Source: Acidiferrobacter thiooxydans (GTDB lineage: Bacteria; Pseudomonadota; Gammaproteobacteria; Acidiferrobacterales; Acidiferrobacteraceae). Taken from it: a stretch of DNA of 64,000 bases. Below are positions 16,457 through 25,547 of the stretch, piece after piece; positions within the stretch are counted from its first letter, which is position 1, and the number at the start of each line of letters is the position of its first letter. The position numbers were made by a program, and so were the translations under genes. A model generated the notes under the pieces. That model saw nothing but the letters and a program-made list of their open reading frames with translations, searched no databases and was not told where the DNA came from. Location of the stretch: positions 434,001 to 498,000 of the forward strand of contig NZ_PSYR01000001.1 in assembly GCF_003333315.1 (NCBI RefSeq), given 5' to 3'.

Positions 16457-17137
16457 ATGCATAAGAGGTACGCCGCGTTGGCGGCTATAGGCTGCCTGTT
16501 GGCGGCCCCCGTCATGGCCAAAGGCCTCTCGCCCCAGGCGCAGTTGAGTTACAGCCTTGGCTATCAGTTTGGCGAGAACCTGCGCAATAACGGCATCCCC
16601 GTCGAGCCCGATATCTTCACGCGCGCCATAAGCGATGCCCTGAAGGGCGCGAAGCCGCTTTTGCCACCGGCGCAGATGGCGTCGGTGGTGGCCAAGTTTC
16701 AAAAACAGATGCAGGCCCACAATATCGCGATGTTGAAGGCCCTGGGCGCGCGCGAGCAGGCCGCGGGCCGGGCGTTCCGTGCCAAGTATGCGAAGAAGCC
16801 GGGCGTGAAAATCCTGCCGGGCGGCGTCGAGTATAAGGTTCTGACCGAGGGGCACGGGCCGCGGCCGACCTTGCAGGATACGATCAAGGCCGACTATTGG
16901 GGGCGCTTCATCAATGGCCGGCTGTTTGCGACGAATCAGAAGACCGGCAAGCCGGCGGTGTTTCCGCTAAACGGTCTTATCGCCGGCCTGAAGGAGGCCT
17001 TGGTGCTGATGCCCGTGGGGTCCACCTGGCAGATCGTGGTCCCGGGCCATCTGGCCTATGGGCCGCAAGGGCGTCCGGCTATCCCGCCCAATACTACCCT
17101 GGTGTTCACCATGCACCTCCTGGGTATTGTGAAGTAG
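16457..17137 (+). CDS. Periplasmic FKBP-type peptidyl-prolyl isomerase (FkpA/Mip-like)
   Basis: The 226-residue product has a signal peptide (MHKRYAALAAIGCLLAAPVMA), an N-terminal helical dimerisation domain (residues 22-110, LSYSLGYQFGENL) and an FKBP domain (residues 120-226, ending VPGHLAYGPQGRPAIPPNTTL). It should catalyse prolyl isomerisation and assist folding of envelope proteins. Several FKBP pocket residues differ (DYWGRFINGRLFATNQKTGK in place of the usual HYTGTLxDGxxFDSS), so activity may be low. The ribosome site AGGAG precedes the ATG, and a strong terminator follows. Confidence 0.88.
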   Translation: MHKRYAALAAIGCLLAAPVMAKGLSPQAQLSYSLGYQFGENLRNNGIPVEPDIFTRAISDALKGAKPLLPPAQMASVVAKFQKQMQAHNIAMLKALGAREQAAGRAFRAKYAKKPGVKILPGGVEYKVLTEGHGPRPTLQDTIKADYWGRFINGRLFATNQKTGKPAVFPLNGLIAGLKEALVLMPVGSTWQIVVPGHLAYGPQGRPAIPPNTTLVFTMHLLGIVK

Positions 17138-17164
17138 CTGGGTAAGCGTTCCTGCAACCGTGAA

Positions 17165-17189
17165 ATAGGGGCCCTCGGGCCCCTATTTT
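17165..17189 (+). terminator. Intrinsic terminator after the FKBP gene
   Basis: ATAGGGGCCC and GGGCCCCTAT (17165-17174 and 17177-17186) form a hairpin directly followed by TTT (17187-17189), the T run including the last stem base. It can also stop minus-strand transcription from the cold-shock gene. Confidence 0.85.
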
Positions 17190-17222
17190 GCCCTATCGGG
17201 CAGCGGTGGTCCGGGACGCGAT

Positions 17223-17429
17223 CTAGCGCATCGGCCGCACGTGAGTTGCCTGCATCCCCTTCTGGCTTCGAGTGCTTTCGAACTCGACCACCTGGCCTTC
17301 AGACAGATTCCGAAACCCGTCGCCCTTGATGGCGGAATAATGCACGAACACATCCGGGCTGCCGTCCTGGGGTGCTATGAAACCGAAGCCCTTGGCCTCG
17401 TTGAACCACTTCACTGTTCCCATTTGCAT
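17223..17429 (-). CDS. Cold-shock-domain RNA chaperone (CspA family)
   Basis: The 68-residue protein is a single cold-shock domain with both RNA-binding motifs, KGFGFI (RNP1, residues 13-18) and VFVHY (RNP2, residues 27-31), and the N-terminal [11 protein letters not shown]. It binds single-stranded nucleic acid and melts RNA secondary structure. A second in-frame Met (residue 3) could be the true start. It converges with the FKBP gene and shares its terminator. Which paralogue it is cannot be told. Confidence 0.93.
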   Translation of the reverse strand: MQMGTVKWFNEAKGFGFIAPQDGSPDVFVHYSAIKGDGFRNLSEGQVVEFESTRSQKGMQATHVRPMR

Positions 17430-17550
17430 CTGCGTCTGCCTCTTTTCGTGAAGATTGAAGTGTCTATGACGGATGGGCCGCCTGGACCGTAATACTCTAT
17501 CCCGCGACCGGAACCCCCGGTACCAGCAAAAGTCCGAGAGCCTTGGAATG

Positions 17551-18003
17551 TTAGGAAGGATTCGGCGAGGGCATCCGGCCTTCGTGTATCACCCGACCCT
17601 GTTCGTCGGTGACCGCCACGTTGATCGGAATGCCGGCCCTGACGCTTTGGGTGACTGTGCAGTAGTTTTCGAAGAGGCTCAGGCATCTTGGGGTCGCGCC
17701 CGGGGCGATCAGCGTCACGTCGATGCCGGTGATCCGCAACCGGCCGGAGGCATCGCGCCCGGTGTGCCCCTGGGCACGGGCCCTGAGCGGCCCGGTTTCG
17801 GTATGGGATTTATTCAGACAAAAGAGTAGGCTTGCCATCAAGCAATTGGCGACCGCGGCCGCCAGAAGTTCGGTCGGTTGGGGCCCGCTGCCGGTGCCCG
17901 TGGGTGGCGGCTCGTCGGTCATCAGGTCGCCTTGCGCGAAGTGCACTGTGAATCGGAAATCCTCGACCTGCGCGATGTCCACAACCAATCCGTCCTGCGC
18001 CAT
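17551..18003 (-). CDS. OsmC-family peroxide/organic hydroperoxide-type protein
   Basis: The 150-residue product belongs to the OsmC/Ohr superfamily: the fold regions are recognisable, with one Cys in [15 protein letters not shown] (the first catalytic position) and a second in [14 protein letters not shown] (the second). Such pairs reduce organic hydroperoxides. A proline-rich insertion ([16 protein letters not shown]) precedes the catalytic helix, as in YhfA-like members. The ATG at 18003 was chosen because AGGAG lies upstream. It is divergent from glcD with a 54-base shared promoter region. Confidence 0.82.
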   Translation of the reverse strand: MAQDGLVVDIAQVEDFRFTVHFAQGDLMTDEPPPTGTGSGPQPTELLAAAVANCLMASLLFCLNKSHTETGPLRARAQGHTGRDASGRLRITGIDVTLIAPGATPRCLSLFENYCTVTQSVRAGIPINVAVTDEQGRVIHEGRMPSPNPS

Positions 18004-18057
18004 GACATGATCTCCTGGGCTTGCCCGTCGAGGCTTTGCTCGGCAGTATAGGATCGT

Positions 18058-19539
18058 ATGAACGAAATTGCAGAGTCCAACCGGTGTCCGTGGCCCGCGG
18101 CCTTCATGCGACGCCTGAAGCGTATCTTGCCTGGCGACGGTCTTCTCCAAAAATCCTCGGATGTGACGGTGTACGAGTGCGACGGCCTGCCGGTCTACCG
18201 GGCGCGGCCGTTGGCGGTGGCGTTGCCGCGGAGCGTGACTGAGGTTGGGCAGGTGTTGGCCTTGTGTGCGGAGTATGATGTCCCGGTCGTGGCGCGCGGC
18301 GCCGGTACCGGCCTGTCCGGGGGCGCGCTTCCTCACCCGGAAGGGATCGTTCTCGGGCTTGCGCGCCTCGATCGCATCGTGGCGATAGACCCGGACAACC
18401 GCATGGCGCGTGTGGAGCCTGGGGTCCGCAATCTGGCGATCTCCGAGGCCGCGCGGTCCTTCGGCCTTTTTTATGCCCCGGATCCGTCCTCGCAGATCGC
18501 CTGCACGATCGGCGGCAATGTCGCCGAGAACGCCGGCGGGGTGCACTGCCTCAAATATGGCCTCACCACGCACAATATTCTCGCCCTCAAGTTTTTTACC
18601 GCAGACGGCACCCTTCACGAGATCGGCGGTCCGACCGCCGAGGCCCCCCTGGATCTGTGCGCCTTGTTGACGGGCTCCGAGGGCTTGCTGGGGGTGGTGG
18701 TCGAGATCACGGTGCGGCTATGGCCCCGGCCGCCGACGACCGTGACGTGGCTCGCCGCGTTCCGGTCACTCGAGGATGCCGCGGCGAGCGTGAGCCAGGT
18801 GATCTCGGAGGGGATCGTTCCGGCGGGACTTGAGCTCATGGACGGTCTCGCGCTGTCGGCCGCTCAGGACTATACCGGCATCCGTTATCCCGAGGGGTCG
18901 GCGGCGGTGGTGCTGGCGGAGGTCGATGGTGACGATCTGGCGGTGGTCCTGGACGGGGAGCGGTTACGCGCGATCTTCGCCGCCCACGGGGCGTTCGCCC
19001 TGCAGCAGGCGTCGCATGACGAGGACCGGCGCCGGTTGTGGCTGGGCCGTAAGTCGGCATTCCCCGCGGTGGGACGGCTGGCGCCCGATTACTACTGCAT
19101 GGATGGCACCATCCCGCGTCGGTCCCTGGTACCGGTGTTGGCCGAGATTGCGGCGCTCTCGCACCGTTACGGACGACCGGTCGCGAACGTCTTCCATGCG
19201 GGTGACGGGAATCTCCATCCGTTGATCCTGTACGACGCGGCGATCCCGGGACAACTCGAGCAGGTCGAGGCCCTGGGCGCCGAGATTTTGCGGCTTTGCC
19301 TGCGGCATGGGGGCACGATCAGCGGCGAACACGGGGTCGGCGTCGAAAAGCTCGACGGCATGTGCGCGCAGTTTTCGGCCGCTGAACTCGCGGTCTTTCA
19401 TGCCCTGAAGTCCGCGTTCGACCCGCATCATTTGCTGAACCCGGGCAAGGCCGTGCCCACGCCGGCACGATGCGTGGAGCCTGGGGGCATGCATGTCCAC
19501 GGGGGGCGTCTGCCGTTCTCGCGCCTCGAACGGTTTTAG
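18058..19539 (+). CDS. glcD: Glycolate oxidase FAD-binding subunit GlcD
   Basis: The 493-residue protein is an FAD-linked oxidase of the PCMH type. The FAD-binding part (residues 55-230) shows ARGAGTGLSGGALP and IGGNVAENAGGVHCLKYG; the C-terminal cap has FHAGDGNLHP and SGEHGVGVEKL, both typical of GlcD. With GlcE and GlcF it oxidises glycolate to glyoxylate, salvaging the phosphoglycolate made by the Rubisco oxygenase reaction, which fits an autotroph. D-lactate dehydrogenases of the same family are possible alternatives. Confidence 0.9.
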   Translation: MNEIAESNRCPWPAAFMRRLKRILPGDGLLQKSSDVTVYECDGLPVYRARPLAVALPRSVTEVGQVLALCAEYDVPVVARGAGTGLSGGALPHPEGIVLGLARLDRIVAIDPDNRMARVEPGVRNLAISEAARSFGLFYAPDPSSQIACTIGGNVAENAGGVHCLKYGLTTHNILALKFFTADGTLHEIGGPTAEAPLDLCALLTGSEGLLGVVVEITVRLWPRPPTTVTWLAAFRSLEDAAASVSQVISEGIVPAGLELMDGLALSAAQDYTGIRYPEGSAAVVLAEVDGDDLAVVLDGERLRAIFAAHGAFALQQASHDEDRRRLWLGRKSAFPAVGRLAPDYYCMDGTIPRRSLVPVLAEIAALSHRYGRPVANVFHAGDGNLHPLILYDAAIPGQLEQVEALGAEILRLCLRHGGTISGEHGVGVEKLDGMCAQFSAAELAVFHALKSAFDPHHLLNPGKAVPTPARCVEPGGMHVHGGRLPFSRLERF

Positions 19540-19587
19540 GATGAGGCCGGTCGTCATGGCGAGCGCCATCGAGGGCGCGAGGGGCGC

Positions 19588-20634
19588 ATGAGGGACAATG
19601 ACAGCGCGCAGGCGCTTGCCGCGGCGGTGCGTGCCGCCTACGACGCCGGTACCCCCATCGAGATCGTCGGCGGCGGGACGCGTCGGGCGTTGGGACGGCA
19701 ACCGACCGGGGCGCCGCTTTCGGTGGCAGGGCACGTCGGCATTGTGGAGTACGACCCGGCCGAGTTCGTGGTGACGGTTCGCGCCGGCACGCCCATCGCC
19801 GCCCTCGAGGAGATTCTGGGGCAAGAGCGGCAGGCCCTGGCGGTCGATGTTCCACGCCTTGACGCGACCTCCACCATCGGCGGGGCGCTCGCGATCGGGC
19901 TCACCGGCCCTTCGCGCCCCTATAGCGGGGCATTGCGCGATGCGGTGCTTGGCGTGCGCATCGTGTCGGGGACCGGCGAGATCCTGCGGTTCGGCGGACA
20001 GGTCCTGAAGAACGTCGCCGGCTTCGATGTCGCACGGCTCATGGTCGGGGCTTACGGTACGCTCGGGCTGCTCCTGGATGCCAGCCTGCGCCTGACCCGG
20101 CGCGCCGAGGTCGAGGAGGTGCGTGACCTCGTCCTCGACTGGCCCGCGGCGCACGCCGCCTTGAGGCGCTGGGAGGGCGCCTTACCGGTGACCGGCGCCT
20201 GTTATGTCGGCGGGACATTGCATGTGCGTCTGGCGGGGCGTGAGGAGCGGGTGGCGGCGGCGCGCCGGATCGTCGGTGGGGAGACGGGGAAGCCCGCGTT
20301 TTTTACGGATATGCGTGACCTGCGTGGGCCGTTTTTCGCGCCATCGGATGATCTGTGGCGCCTGCTTGTCCCCTCGGGCGCGCCCTGGGAGCCCGAGACC
20401 TTGATCGATTGGGCTGGCACGCAGCGCCTCTGGCGGCTTTCGGGAGATCCCGGGCCGGTCTTCCAGTATGCCGCGCGCTGGCGTGGACAGGCCATGCGCC
20501 TCATGGGGGGCGATCGCAGCCAAGGTCCGTGGGCGCCGATCGCCCCTGCGACCATGGCGCTCATGGGGCGTATCAAGGCGGCCATGGATCCGCGCGCCAT
20601 CCTCAATCGCGGGCGACTCTATCCCGATTGGTGA
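19588..20634 (+). CDS. glcE: Glycolate oxidase subunit GlcE
   Basis: The 348-residue protein is a second, shorter FAD-binding subunit with the same fold: EIVGGGTRRALGR near residue 22, TSTIGGALAIGLTGPSRPYSG near residue 92 and GGQVLKNVAGFDVARLMVGA near residue 132, ending in NRGRLYPDW, where family members typically end NPGRLYP. It lies 48 bases after glcD. Its last 32 bases overlap the 3' end of glcF on the opposite strand, so the usual glcDEF order is broken. Confidence 0.9.
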   Translation: MRDNDSAQALAAAVRAAYDAGTPIEIVGGGTRRALGRQPTGAPLSVAGHVGIVEYDPAEFVVTVRAGTPIAALEEILGQERQALAVDVPRLDATSTIGGALAIGLTGPSRPYSGALRDAVLGVRIVSGTGEILRFGGQVLKNVAGFDVARLMVGAYGTLGLLLDASLRLTRRAEVEEVRDLVLDWPAAHAALRRWEGALPVTGACYVGGTLHVRLAGREERVAAARRIVGGETGKPAFFTDMRDLRGPFFAPSDDLWRLLVPSGAPWEPETLIDWAGTQRLWRLSGDPGPVFQYAARWRGQAMRLMGGDRSQGPWAPIAPATMALMGRIKAAMDPRAILNRGRLYPDW

Positions 20635-21823
20635 GTGCATCGTAGACGAGATCCAGCCAGTGATGCACGGGGCGATCGCCGTGGCGCGCCAGATGCTGCT
20701 GGCAGCCGATGTTGGCGGTTACGACCATCTCCGGATCGGCGCCTGTCAAGGCTTGCCACTTGCGCCGGCCAAGGGCCGTGGCCAGACGCGGATGACGCAC
20801 GGAGTAGGGTCCCGCTGAACCGCAGCACAGCGCGCCGTCGGCGACCGGGACGAGCGTGTGGCCCAGCGCCTGCAGGATGGCCTCCACGCGTCCGGCCTCC
20901 TTCAGGGCATGCTGCAGGCTGCACGGGGCATGCCAGGCGATACGCCGTTGCTGTTGCTCCGGCACGCGCGGCAGGCGCGCGGGATCGATCCACGCGGCGA
21001 TATCGGTCACGGTGGCGGCGAACGCCTGGGCGCGTCCCGCGGCATCCGTGTCCTGAAAGAGTCGTGGATAGTCTTTCAGAAACGCCGTGCATCCGCTGGC
21101 GGTGCTAGTCAGACCCTCCCAATCGCCGGCCTCGGCCAGGGTCAGCGTCGCCCGTGCCGTCGACCGGCCGTCGTCATGGGCGTGAAGGTGGTAGGGGAGC
21201 GCGCCGCAGCAGCTTGGCCCCACCTGCTGCGCACTGATGTCGAGGTGATCGAGGACGAGCGCCGCCTTGATGTCGAGGTCTGGACGCAGCGCCGGTTGAA
21301 CACAGCCCACGAGCAATCCGACGCGGCGGGCGTGGCGCACCGCCGGCCACTCGAGCCCACGGGTGCTCGGCAACACACGCTGCCTCAAGGCCTTGGGGGC
21401 GAATGGTCGCAGGCGCCGCGCGCCGCCCATGATCGCCGCCAGCGGCCGGCGCGCAGAGAGCGCCACCATCGAGAGGTGGTCCAGGACGCGTTGTCCCCTC
21501 GGCCGCTGCTCCTGGGTGCGCTCGCGTACCGTGTCGAGTATCTCACTGTAATGGACCCCCGCAGGACAGGTGGTCTCGCAGGAGCGGCAGCTGAGGCAAT
21601 GGCTGAGCGGCTCGAGATCGGCGCCGCCGGCGTTGCCCGCCAGTAGGTCTTTCATGAGGTAGAGGCGGCCGCGCGGGCCTTCGCGCTCATCGCCGGTCAG
21701 GGTGTAGGTTGGGCATGTGGCGTTGCAAAAACCGCAGTGCACGCACGCGCGCAAGAGTTCCTGCGCGCGGCGGGCGCGGTCCTCGGGCGGCGGGGAGATC
21801 GGTTGGTCCGATGGATTGCTCAT
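20603..21823 (-). CDS. glcF: Glycolate oxidase iron-sulfur subunit GlcF
   Basis: The 406-residue protein has two [4Fe-4S] ferredoxin motifs near the N-terminus (CVHCGFCNATCP and CLSCRSCETTCP) and the two CCG-domain signatures (GPSCCGALPYHLH and GALCCGSAGPYS) of the GlcF/HdrD group. It passes electrons from GlcDE to the quinone pool. I chose the ATG at 21823; an earlier Met at 21853 is in frame but lies over TATACT, a likely -10 box. It runs tail-to-tail into glcE with a 32-base overlap, a layout different from the usual co-directional operon. Confidence 0.9.
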   Translation of the reverse strand: MSNPSDQPISPPPEDRARRAQELLRACVHCGFCNATCPTYTLTGDEREGPRGRLYLMKDLLAGNAGGADLEPLSHCLSCRSCETTCPAGVHYSEILDTVRERTQEQRPRGQRVLDHLSMVALSARRPLAAIMGGARRLRPFAPKALRQRVLPSTRGLEWPAVRHARRVGLLVGCVQPALRPDLDIKAALVLDHLDISAQQVGPSCCGALPYHLHAHDDGRSTARATLTLAEAGDWEGLTSTASGCTAFLKDYPRLFQDTDAAGRAQAFAATVTDIAAWIDPARLPRVPEQQQRRIAWHAPCSLQHALKEAGRVEAILQALGHTLVPVADGALCCGSAGPYSVRHPRLATALGRRKWQALTGADPEMVVTANIGCQQHLARHGDRPVHHWLDLVYDALTNRDRVARD

Positions 21824-21945
21824 GGGCTGAAGGCGACCGTATACTGTGCCCATAGTATAAGGGGGTCGGCCCCGGGTCAAAGTGGCCCGCGGCGCGTGGG
21901 GGCGTGTCCAATGATCGCGCTGACGGGTTTCGCAGGGCGGGCGCT

Positions 21946-22533
21946 ATGACAACGATAGTAGTGGTGCGCAAGGGCGATGCGGCGGTGATCGGCGCCGATA
22001 CCCTGGGCACATATGGTGATCAGCGCGAATCCGCCGATTTCATCAAGAACGCGAGCAAGCTCATACGGGTCGATCATAGCTGGCTTGCCGTGACCGGGCA
22101 TGCCGCCATGGACATGGCGCTCCGCAACATCTTCCAGGAGACCTCCTGTCGGCGTTCGTTCAAGGATGTGAATGACATCTATAAGACGAGCCTGCAGCTG
22201 CATGCCATCTTGAAGGACCATTATTTCTTGAGGCTCGATGGGGACAATGGCGAGGAGGCCTTTGAATCTATGCAGGTGAGCCTCCTGATCGCCAATGCCC
22301 ACGGGATCTTCGGGGTGTGCTCCAAGCGGACGGTCCTCGAATACACCAAGTTCTATGCCTTCGGCTCCGGCGAACAGTACGCGCTGGGGGCGATGCATGC
22401 GGTCTACGACCGCGAGTCGGACCCGGAGCGCATCGCGCGCGCCGGCCTCGAGGCCGCCGTGACCTTCGACACCGGCAGCGGGGCACCGGTCGAGGTGCGA
22501 CGTATCCCCTTGAAGGATACCGGCGCCTCCTGA
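21946..22533 (+). CDS. HslV/proteasome-like Ntn hydrolase of unknown role
   Basis: The 195-residue product begins MTTIVVVRKGDAAVIGADT, so removal of Met would expose a Thr nucleophile as in HslV, whose start is nearly the same. The Asp of GADTLGTYG and the Lys of NASKLIRV match the catalytic Asp and Lys of HslV. It is longer than HslV (about 175) and has no HslU ATPase beside it. It resembles the stand-alone beta-proteobacterial proteasome homologue group, but that assignment is tentative. I chose the ATG at 21946 to give the free Thr; the frame opens at 21904. Confidence 0.65.
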   Translation: MTTIVVVRKGDAAVIGADTLGTYGDQRESADFIKNASKLIRVDHSWLAVTGHAAMDMALRNIFQETSCRRSFKDVNDIYKTSLQLHAILKDHYFLRLDGDNGEEAFESMQVSLLIANAHGIFGVCSKRTVLEYTKFYAFGSGEQYALGAMHAVYDRESDPERIARAGLEAAVTFDTGSGAPVEVRRIPLKDTGAS

Positions 22534-22592
22534 TCTCGCGGCTCGGCGTAAAGGCCGATGGCGCGGGGGTCGGTGTGGGGCAGCATGGGGCC

Positions 22593-24026
22593 ATGGCCGA
22601 GATTACCCTAGTACAGATCAACGATAGCCATGCCTATCTGTATGAGCATCCCGAGGCGTTTGCCGGCGCCGGCGGCACGGTATACCGGAACGCTGGCGGC
22701 TATGCGCGCATCGCCACACTGCTGAGCCGGTGGCGGCGAACGGCGCCGGTCTTGTTTCTCGATTGTGGCGACACCCTGCACGGCACCTGGCCGGCGGTAG
22801 CGACCCACGGTGCGCTTTTGCCCCCGCTCTTGAACAGGCTCGGGATCGCCGCCATGACCGGTCACTGGGAGTTCGCCTACGGCCCCAAGGGGTTCCAGGA
22901 CCGGGCGCGCGCCCTTGACTACCCGGTGCTGGCCTGCAACGTCTACGACGAACGCTCCGGGGCGTCTTTATTTTCCCCCTGCGAGGTCTTCGAGGTCGGC
23001 AATTGCCGCGTGGGCGTCATCGGCGTGGCCAGTAATATCGTCGACAAGACCATGCCGGCATCGTTTAGCGAGGGCGCGTTCTTTACTTTGGGCCTGGAGG
23101 TCATAGGGCCGCTTGCCGCGCGCCTGAGGCGTGATGACAAGGTCGATCTCGTGGTGTTGTTGTCGCACCTCGGTCTGCCGCAGGATCTCAAGCTGCTGGG
23201 CATGGCCTCGGGTATCGATGTGTGCCTGAGCGGGCATACCCATAACCGGTTGTTTGCGCCTATGCGCGCCGGCGGCGCGCTGGTCATCCAGTCGGGGGCG
23301 CAAGGCTCGTTTCTCGGGCGCCTGGACCTGAGCGTGGAGGGTGGGAGGATCAGGGACTATCGCCACGAGCTCGTCTGCGTGGCGGCGGGGATCGTCCCGG
23401 ACGCGGCCATGGCCGATGCCGTGAGCGAGGCGTTGCGTCCCTACCGGGAGGAGCGCGATGCGGTGCAAGCCGAGGCCGCGGGCGGCTTCGATCGTTTTGC
23501 CATGTGGGAGTCGACCGCCGACAACCTCCTGCTGGCGGCGATTCGCGCCAAGACCGGCGTCCCGCTCGCGTTCACCAATGCCTGGCGTTACGGTGCACCG
23601 ATCCCCGCCGGCCCGGTCACCCGTGGCGCCTTGCGGGACTGGGTTCCCATGAACCCGCCGGTCTCCGCAGTCACCCTGACCGGCGCTGAATTGCGCACAC
23701 TCCTGGAGCAAAACCTGGAGCGCACCTTTGCTGCCGATCCCTTTTCGCAGATGGGCGGCTACGTCAAGCGCGCCCTCGGACTGCGCGCCTATGTGAAGCT
23801 CGAAAATCCATCCGGATCGCGGCTTGCGGCGTTGTTTGTGGGCGATGAGCCGGTGCGCGACGAGGCCCGCTATGAGGCCTGTTTCCTGACCGAGCAGGCA
23901 ATCCCCGCGGGGGTTGGGGAGAATCGCCAGGCCCTGGGTCTTGGGGCCGGCGACGTGCTCTGTGAGTACGCCGGTAGTCGCCGCGTGCTGCGCCCTGAGA
24001 TCCACGGGACCTATACGCTGATCTAG
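22593..24026 (+). CDS. SoxB-like metallohydrolase (5'-nucleotidase superfamily) without signal peptide
   Basis: The 477-residue protein has the two-metal phosphoesterase motifs: QINDSHAYL (residue 8), FLDCGDTLHGTW, MTGHWEFAYG, VLLSHLG and SGHTHNR. The GHWEF/YG motif, in place of the nucleotidase GNHEF, is the SoxB (thiosulfohydrolase) form, and DPFSQMGGYVKRALGL in the C-terminal domain also matches SoxB. True SoxB is exported by a Tat signal; this protein starts straight at the first motif, MAEITLVQIND, so it should be cytosolic. The start was chosen at the ATG following GGGGCC. Substrate unknown; no other sox gene is nearby. Confidence 0.78.
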   Translation: MAEITLVQINDSHAYLYEHPEAFAGAGGTVYRNAGGYARIATLLSRWRRTAPVLFLDCGDTLHGTWPAVATHGALLPPLLNRLGIAAMTGHWEFAYGPKGFQDRARALDYPVLACNVYDERSGASLFSPCEVFEVGNCRVGVIGVASNIVDKTMPASFSEGAFFTLGLEVIGPLAARLRRDDKVDLVVLLSHLGLPQDLKLLGMASGIDVCLSGHTHNRLFAPMRAGGALVIQSGAQGSFLGRLDLSVEGGRIRDYRHELVCVAAGIVPDAAMADAVSEALRPYREERDAVQAEAAGGFDRFAMWESTADNLLLAAIRAKTGVPLAFTNAWRYGAPIPAGPVTRGALRDWVPMNPPVSAVTLTGAELRTLLEQNLERTFAADPFSQMGGYVKRALGLRAYVKLENPSGSRLAALFVGDEPVRDEARYEACFLTEQAIPAGVGENRQALGLGAGDVLCEYAGSRRVLRPEIHGTYTLI

Positions 24027-24052
24027 ACCCTCGGCCGAGCGCTCGGCCTGCC

Positions 24053-24082
24053 GGCGGCGCCGGGCCATGGACCGGCGCCGCC
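24053..24082 (+). terminator. GC hairpin between the SoxB-like gene and miaB
   Basis: GGCGGCGCCGG (24053-24063) pairs perfectly with CCGGCGCCGCC (24072-24082) around an 8-base loop. CCCGGTTTTCC follows within ten bases, so it is a likely terminator of the upstream transcript. Confidence 0.65.
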
Positions 24083-24167
24083 GCGCCCGGTTTTCCCGCC
24101 CATCGTCTTCGTGGGTGGTAATTCCCTCGCAAGGTCGGTATTGTAAATCCCACTTCAAGGAGCGGGA

Positions 24168-25547
24168 ATGGCGGGCGCTGTCTATATCAAGACCTACGGC
24201 TGTCAGATGAACGAGTACGACTCGGCCCGGCTTGCGGACCTTTTGCGGGAGACCCACGGGCTGGTGCGTGTGGACGACCCGGCGCACGCCGATGTCCTGC
24301 TCGTAAACAGCTGCTCGGTGCGCGAGAAGGCCCAGGAAAAGCTGTTCTCCGACCTCGGCCGCCTGAACGAATGGAAGGCCATGCGTCCGGGGGTCGTAAT
24401 CGGCGTCGGAGGGTGTGTGGCAAGCCAAGAGGGCGAGGAGATTCGCCGGCGCGCGCCCTATGTCGATCTCGTATTCGGGCCCCAGACACTCCATCGCGTG
24501 CCGGCGCTGCTCGCCGACGCGCGCGCCAGGAAACCGCGTGTCGACATTGCGTTCGTGGAGATGGAGAAGTTCGACAATCTCCCGGAGCCGCGCGCCGACG
24601 GGCCGCGGGCATTTGTATCGATCATGGAGGGGTGCAGCAAGTACTGCAGTTTTTGCGTGGTGCCCTACACCCGCGGCCAGGAGTTCAGTCGCCCGTTCGA
24701 CGATGTCTTGGCAGAGATTGCCGCGCTTGCCCTGCAAGGGGTGCGCGAGGTCACGCTGCTCGGCCAGAATGTGAATGCCTACCAGGGCCGTCGCCGCGAC
24801 GGACGCATGGCCGATCTCGCGACTCTCATAGGGTATATCGCGCACATCGAGGAGATCGGGCGCATCCGCTTCACGACCTCCCACCCGCTGGAGTTCGGGG
24901 ACACCTTGCTCGATGCCTTTGCCGCCGAGGATAAGCTCGTAAGCCATCTCCATCTGCCGGTGCAAAGTGGGTCGGACAGGATTCTCGCGCGCATGAAGCG
25001 CGGATATACGGTGGCCGAATATCGCGACAAGATCGAAAGGCTACGGTGCGTGCGGCCCGACATCAGTCTCTCGACCGATATCATCGTCGGTTTCCCGGGG
25101 GAGACTGATGAGGATTTCGCGGCGACCATGGCGCTGATCGAGGAGATGCGCTTTGATTTGTCCTACAGTTTTGCCTACAGCCCGCGGCCGGGCACGCCGG
25201 CTGCGGCGTTTGCAGACGATGTACCGGCGTCGGTGAAGGCCGAGCGCCTGGCGCGCGTACAGTCGCGAAATCTCGAGCACGCTGCCGCCATCAGCCGCGC
25301 CATGATCGGACGCATCGAGACGATCCTGATCGACCGCCACGCCCCGCGCGGGCGTGGCGATCTCTCGGGACGGACCGCGAACAATCGCGTCGTGAATTTT
25401 CCGGGCGATGGCCAGGATCTGGTCGGCCGTTTCGCCACGGTTGAAATTCTGGAGGTCCGACCCAATTCCTTACGCGGCCGCCTCGTGGGGGTCGAAACCG
25501 ACGTTCCATCGACGATATCGAAGCAAAGGGAGGCCGCTATTCCTTGA
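24168..25547 (+). CDS. miaB: tRNA-2-methylthio-N6-dimethylallyladenosine synthase MiaB
   Basis: The 459-residue radical-SAM enzyme adds the methylthio group at A37 of tRNAs reading UNN codons. The N-terminal UPF0004 domain has its three cluster Cys ([27 protein letters not shown]); the radical-SAM motif CSKYCSFC with VVPYTRG lies near residue 157; a TRAM domain ends the protein. CAAGGAGCGGG precedes the ATG. It is the first gene of the miaB-ybeZ-ybeY-corC-lnt operon, an order well known in gammaproteobacteria. Its TGA overlaps the ybeZ TTG start. Confidence 0.96.
   Translation: MAGAVYIKTYGCQMNEYDSARLADLLRETHGLVRVDDPAHADVLLVNSCSVREKAQEKLFSDLGRLNEWKAMRPGVVIGVGGCVASQEGEEIRRRAPYVDLVFGPQTLHRVPALLADARARKPRVDIAFVEMEKFDNLPEPRADGPRAFVSIMEGCSKYCSFCVVPYTRGQEFSRPFDDVLAEIAALALQGVREVTLLGQNVNAYQGRRRDGRMADLATLIGYIAHIEEIGRIRFTTSHPLEFGDTLLDAFAAEDKLVSHLHLPVQSGSDRILARMKRGYTVAEYRDKIERLRCVRPDISLSTDIIVGFPGETDEDFAATMALIEEMRFDLSYSFAYSPRPGTPAAAFADDVPASVKAERLARVQSRNLEHAAAISRAMIGRIETILIDRHAPRGRGDLSGRTANNRVVNFPGDGQDLVGRFATVEILEVRPNSLRGRLVGVETDVPSTISKQREAAIP

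Noticed and set aside
24053-24100. Riboswitch before miaB
   Set aside because: A single GC hairpin followed by T-rich sequence fits a terminator; no conserved aptamer pattern was seen.
22968-24965. 665-codon minus-strand open frame
   Set aside because: It lies opposite the SoxB-like gene and miaB, both with clear catalytic motifs; long shadows are common at this GC content.
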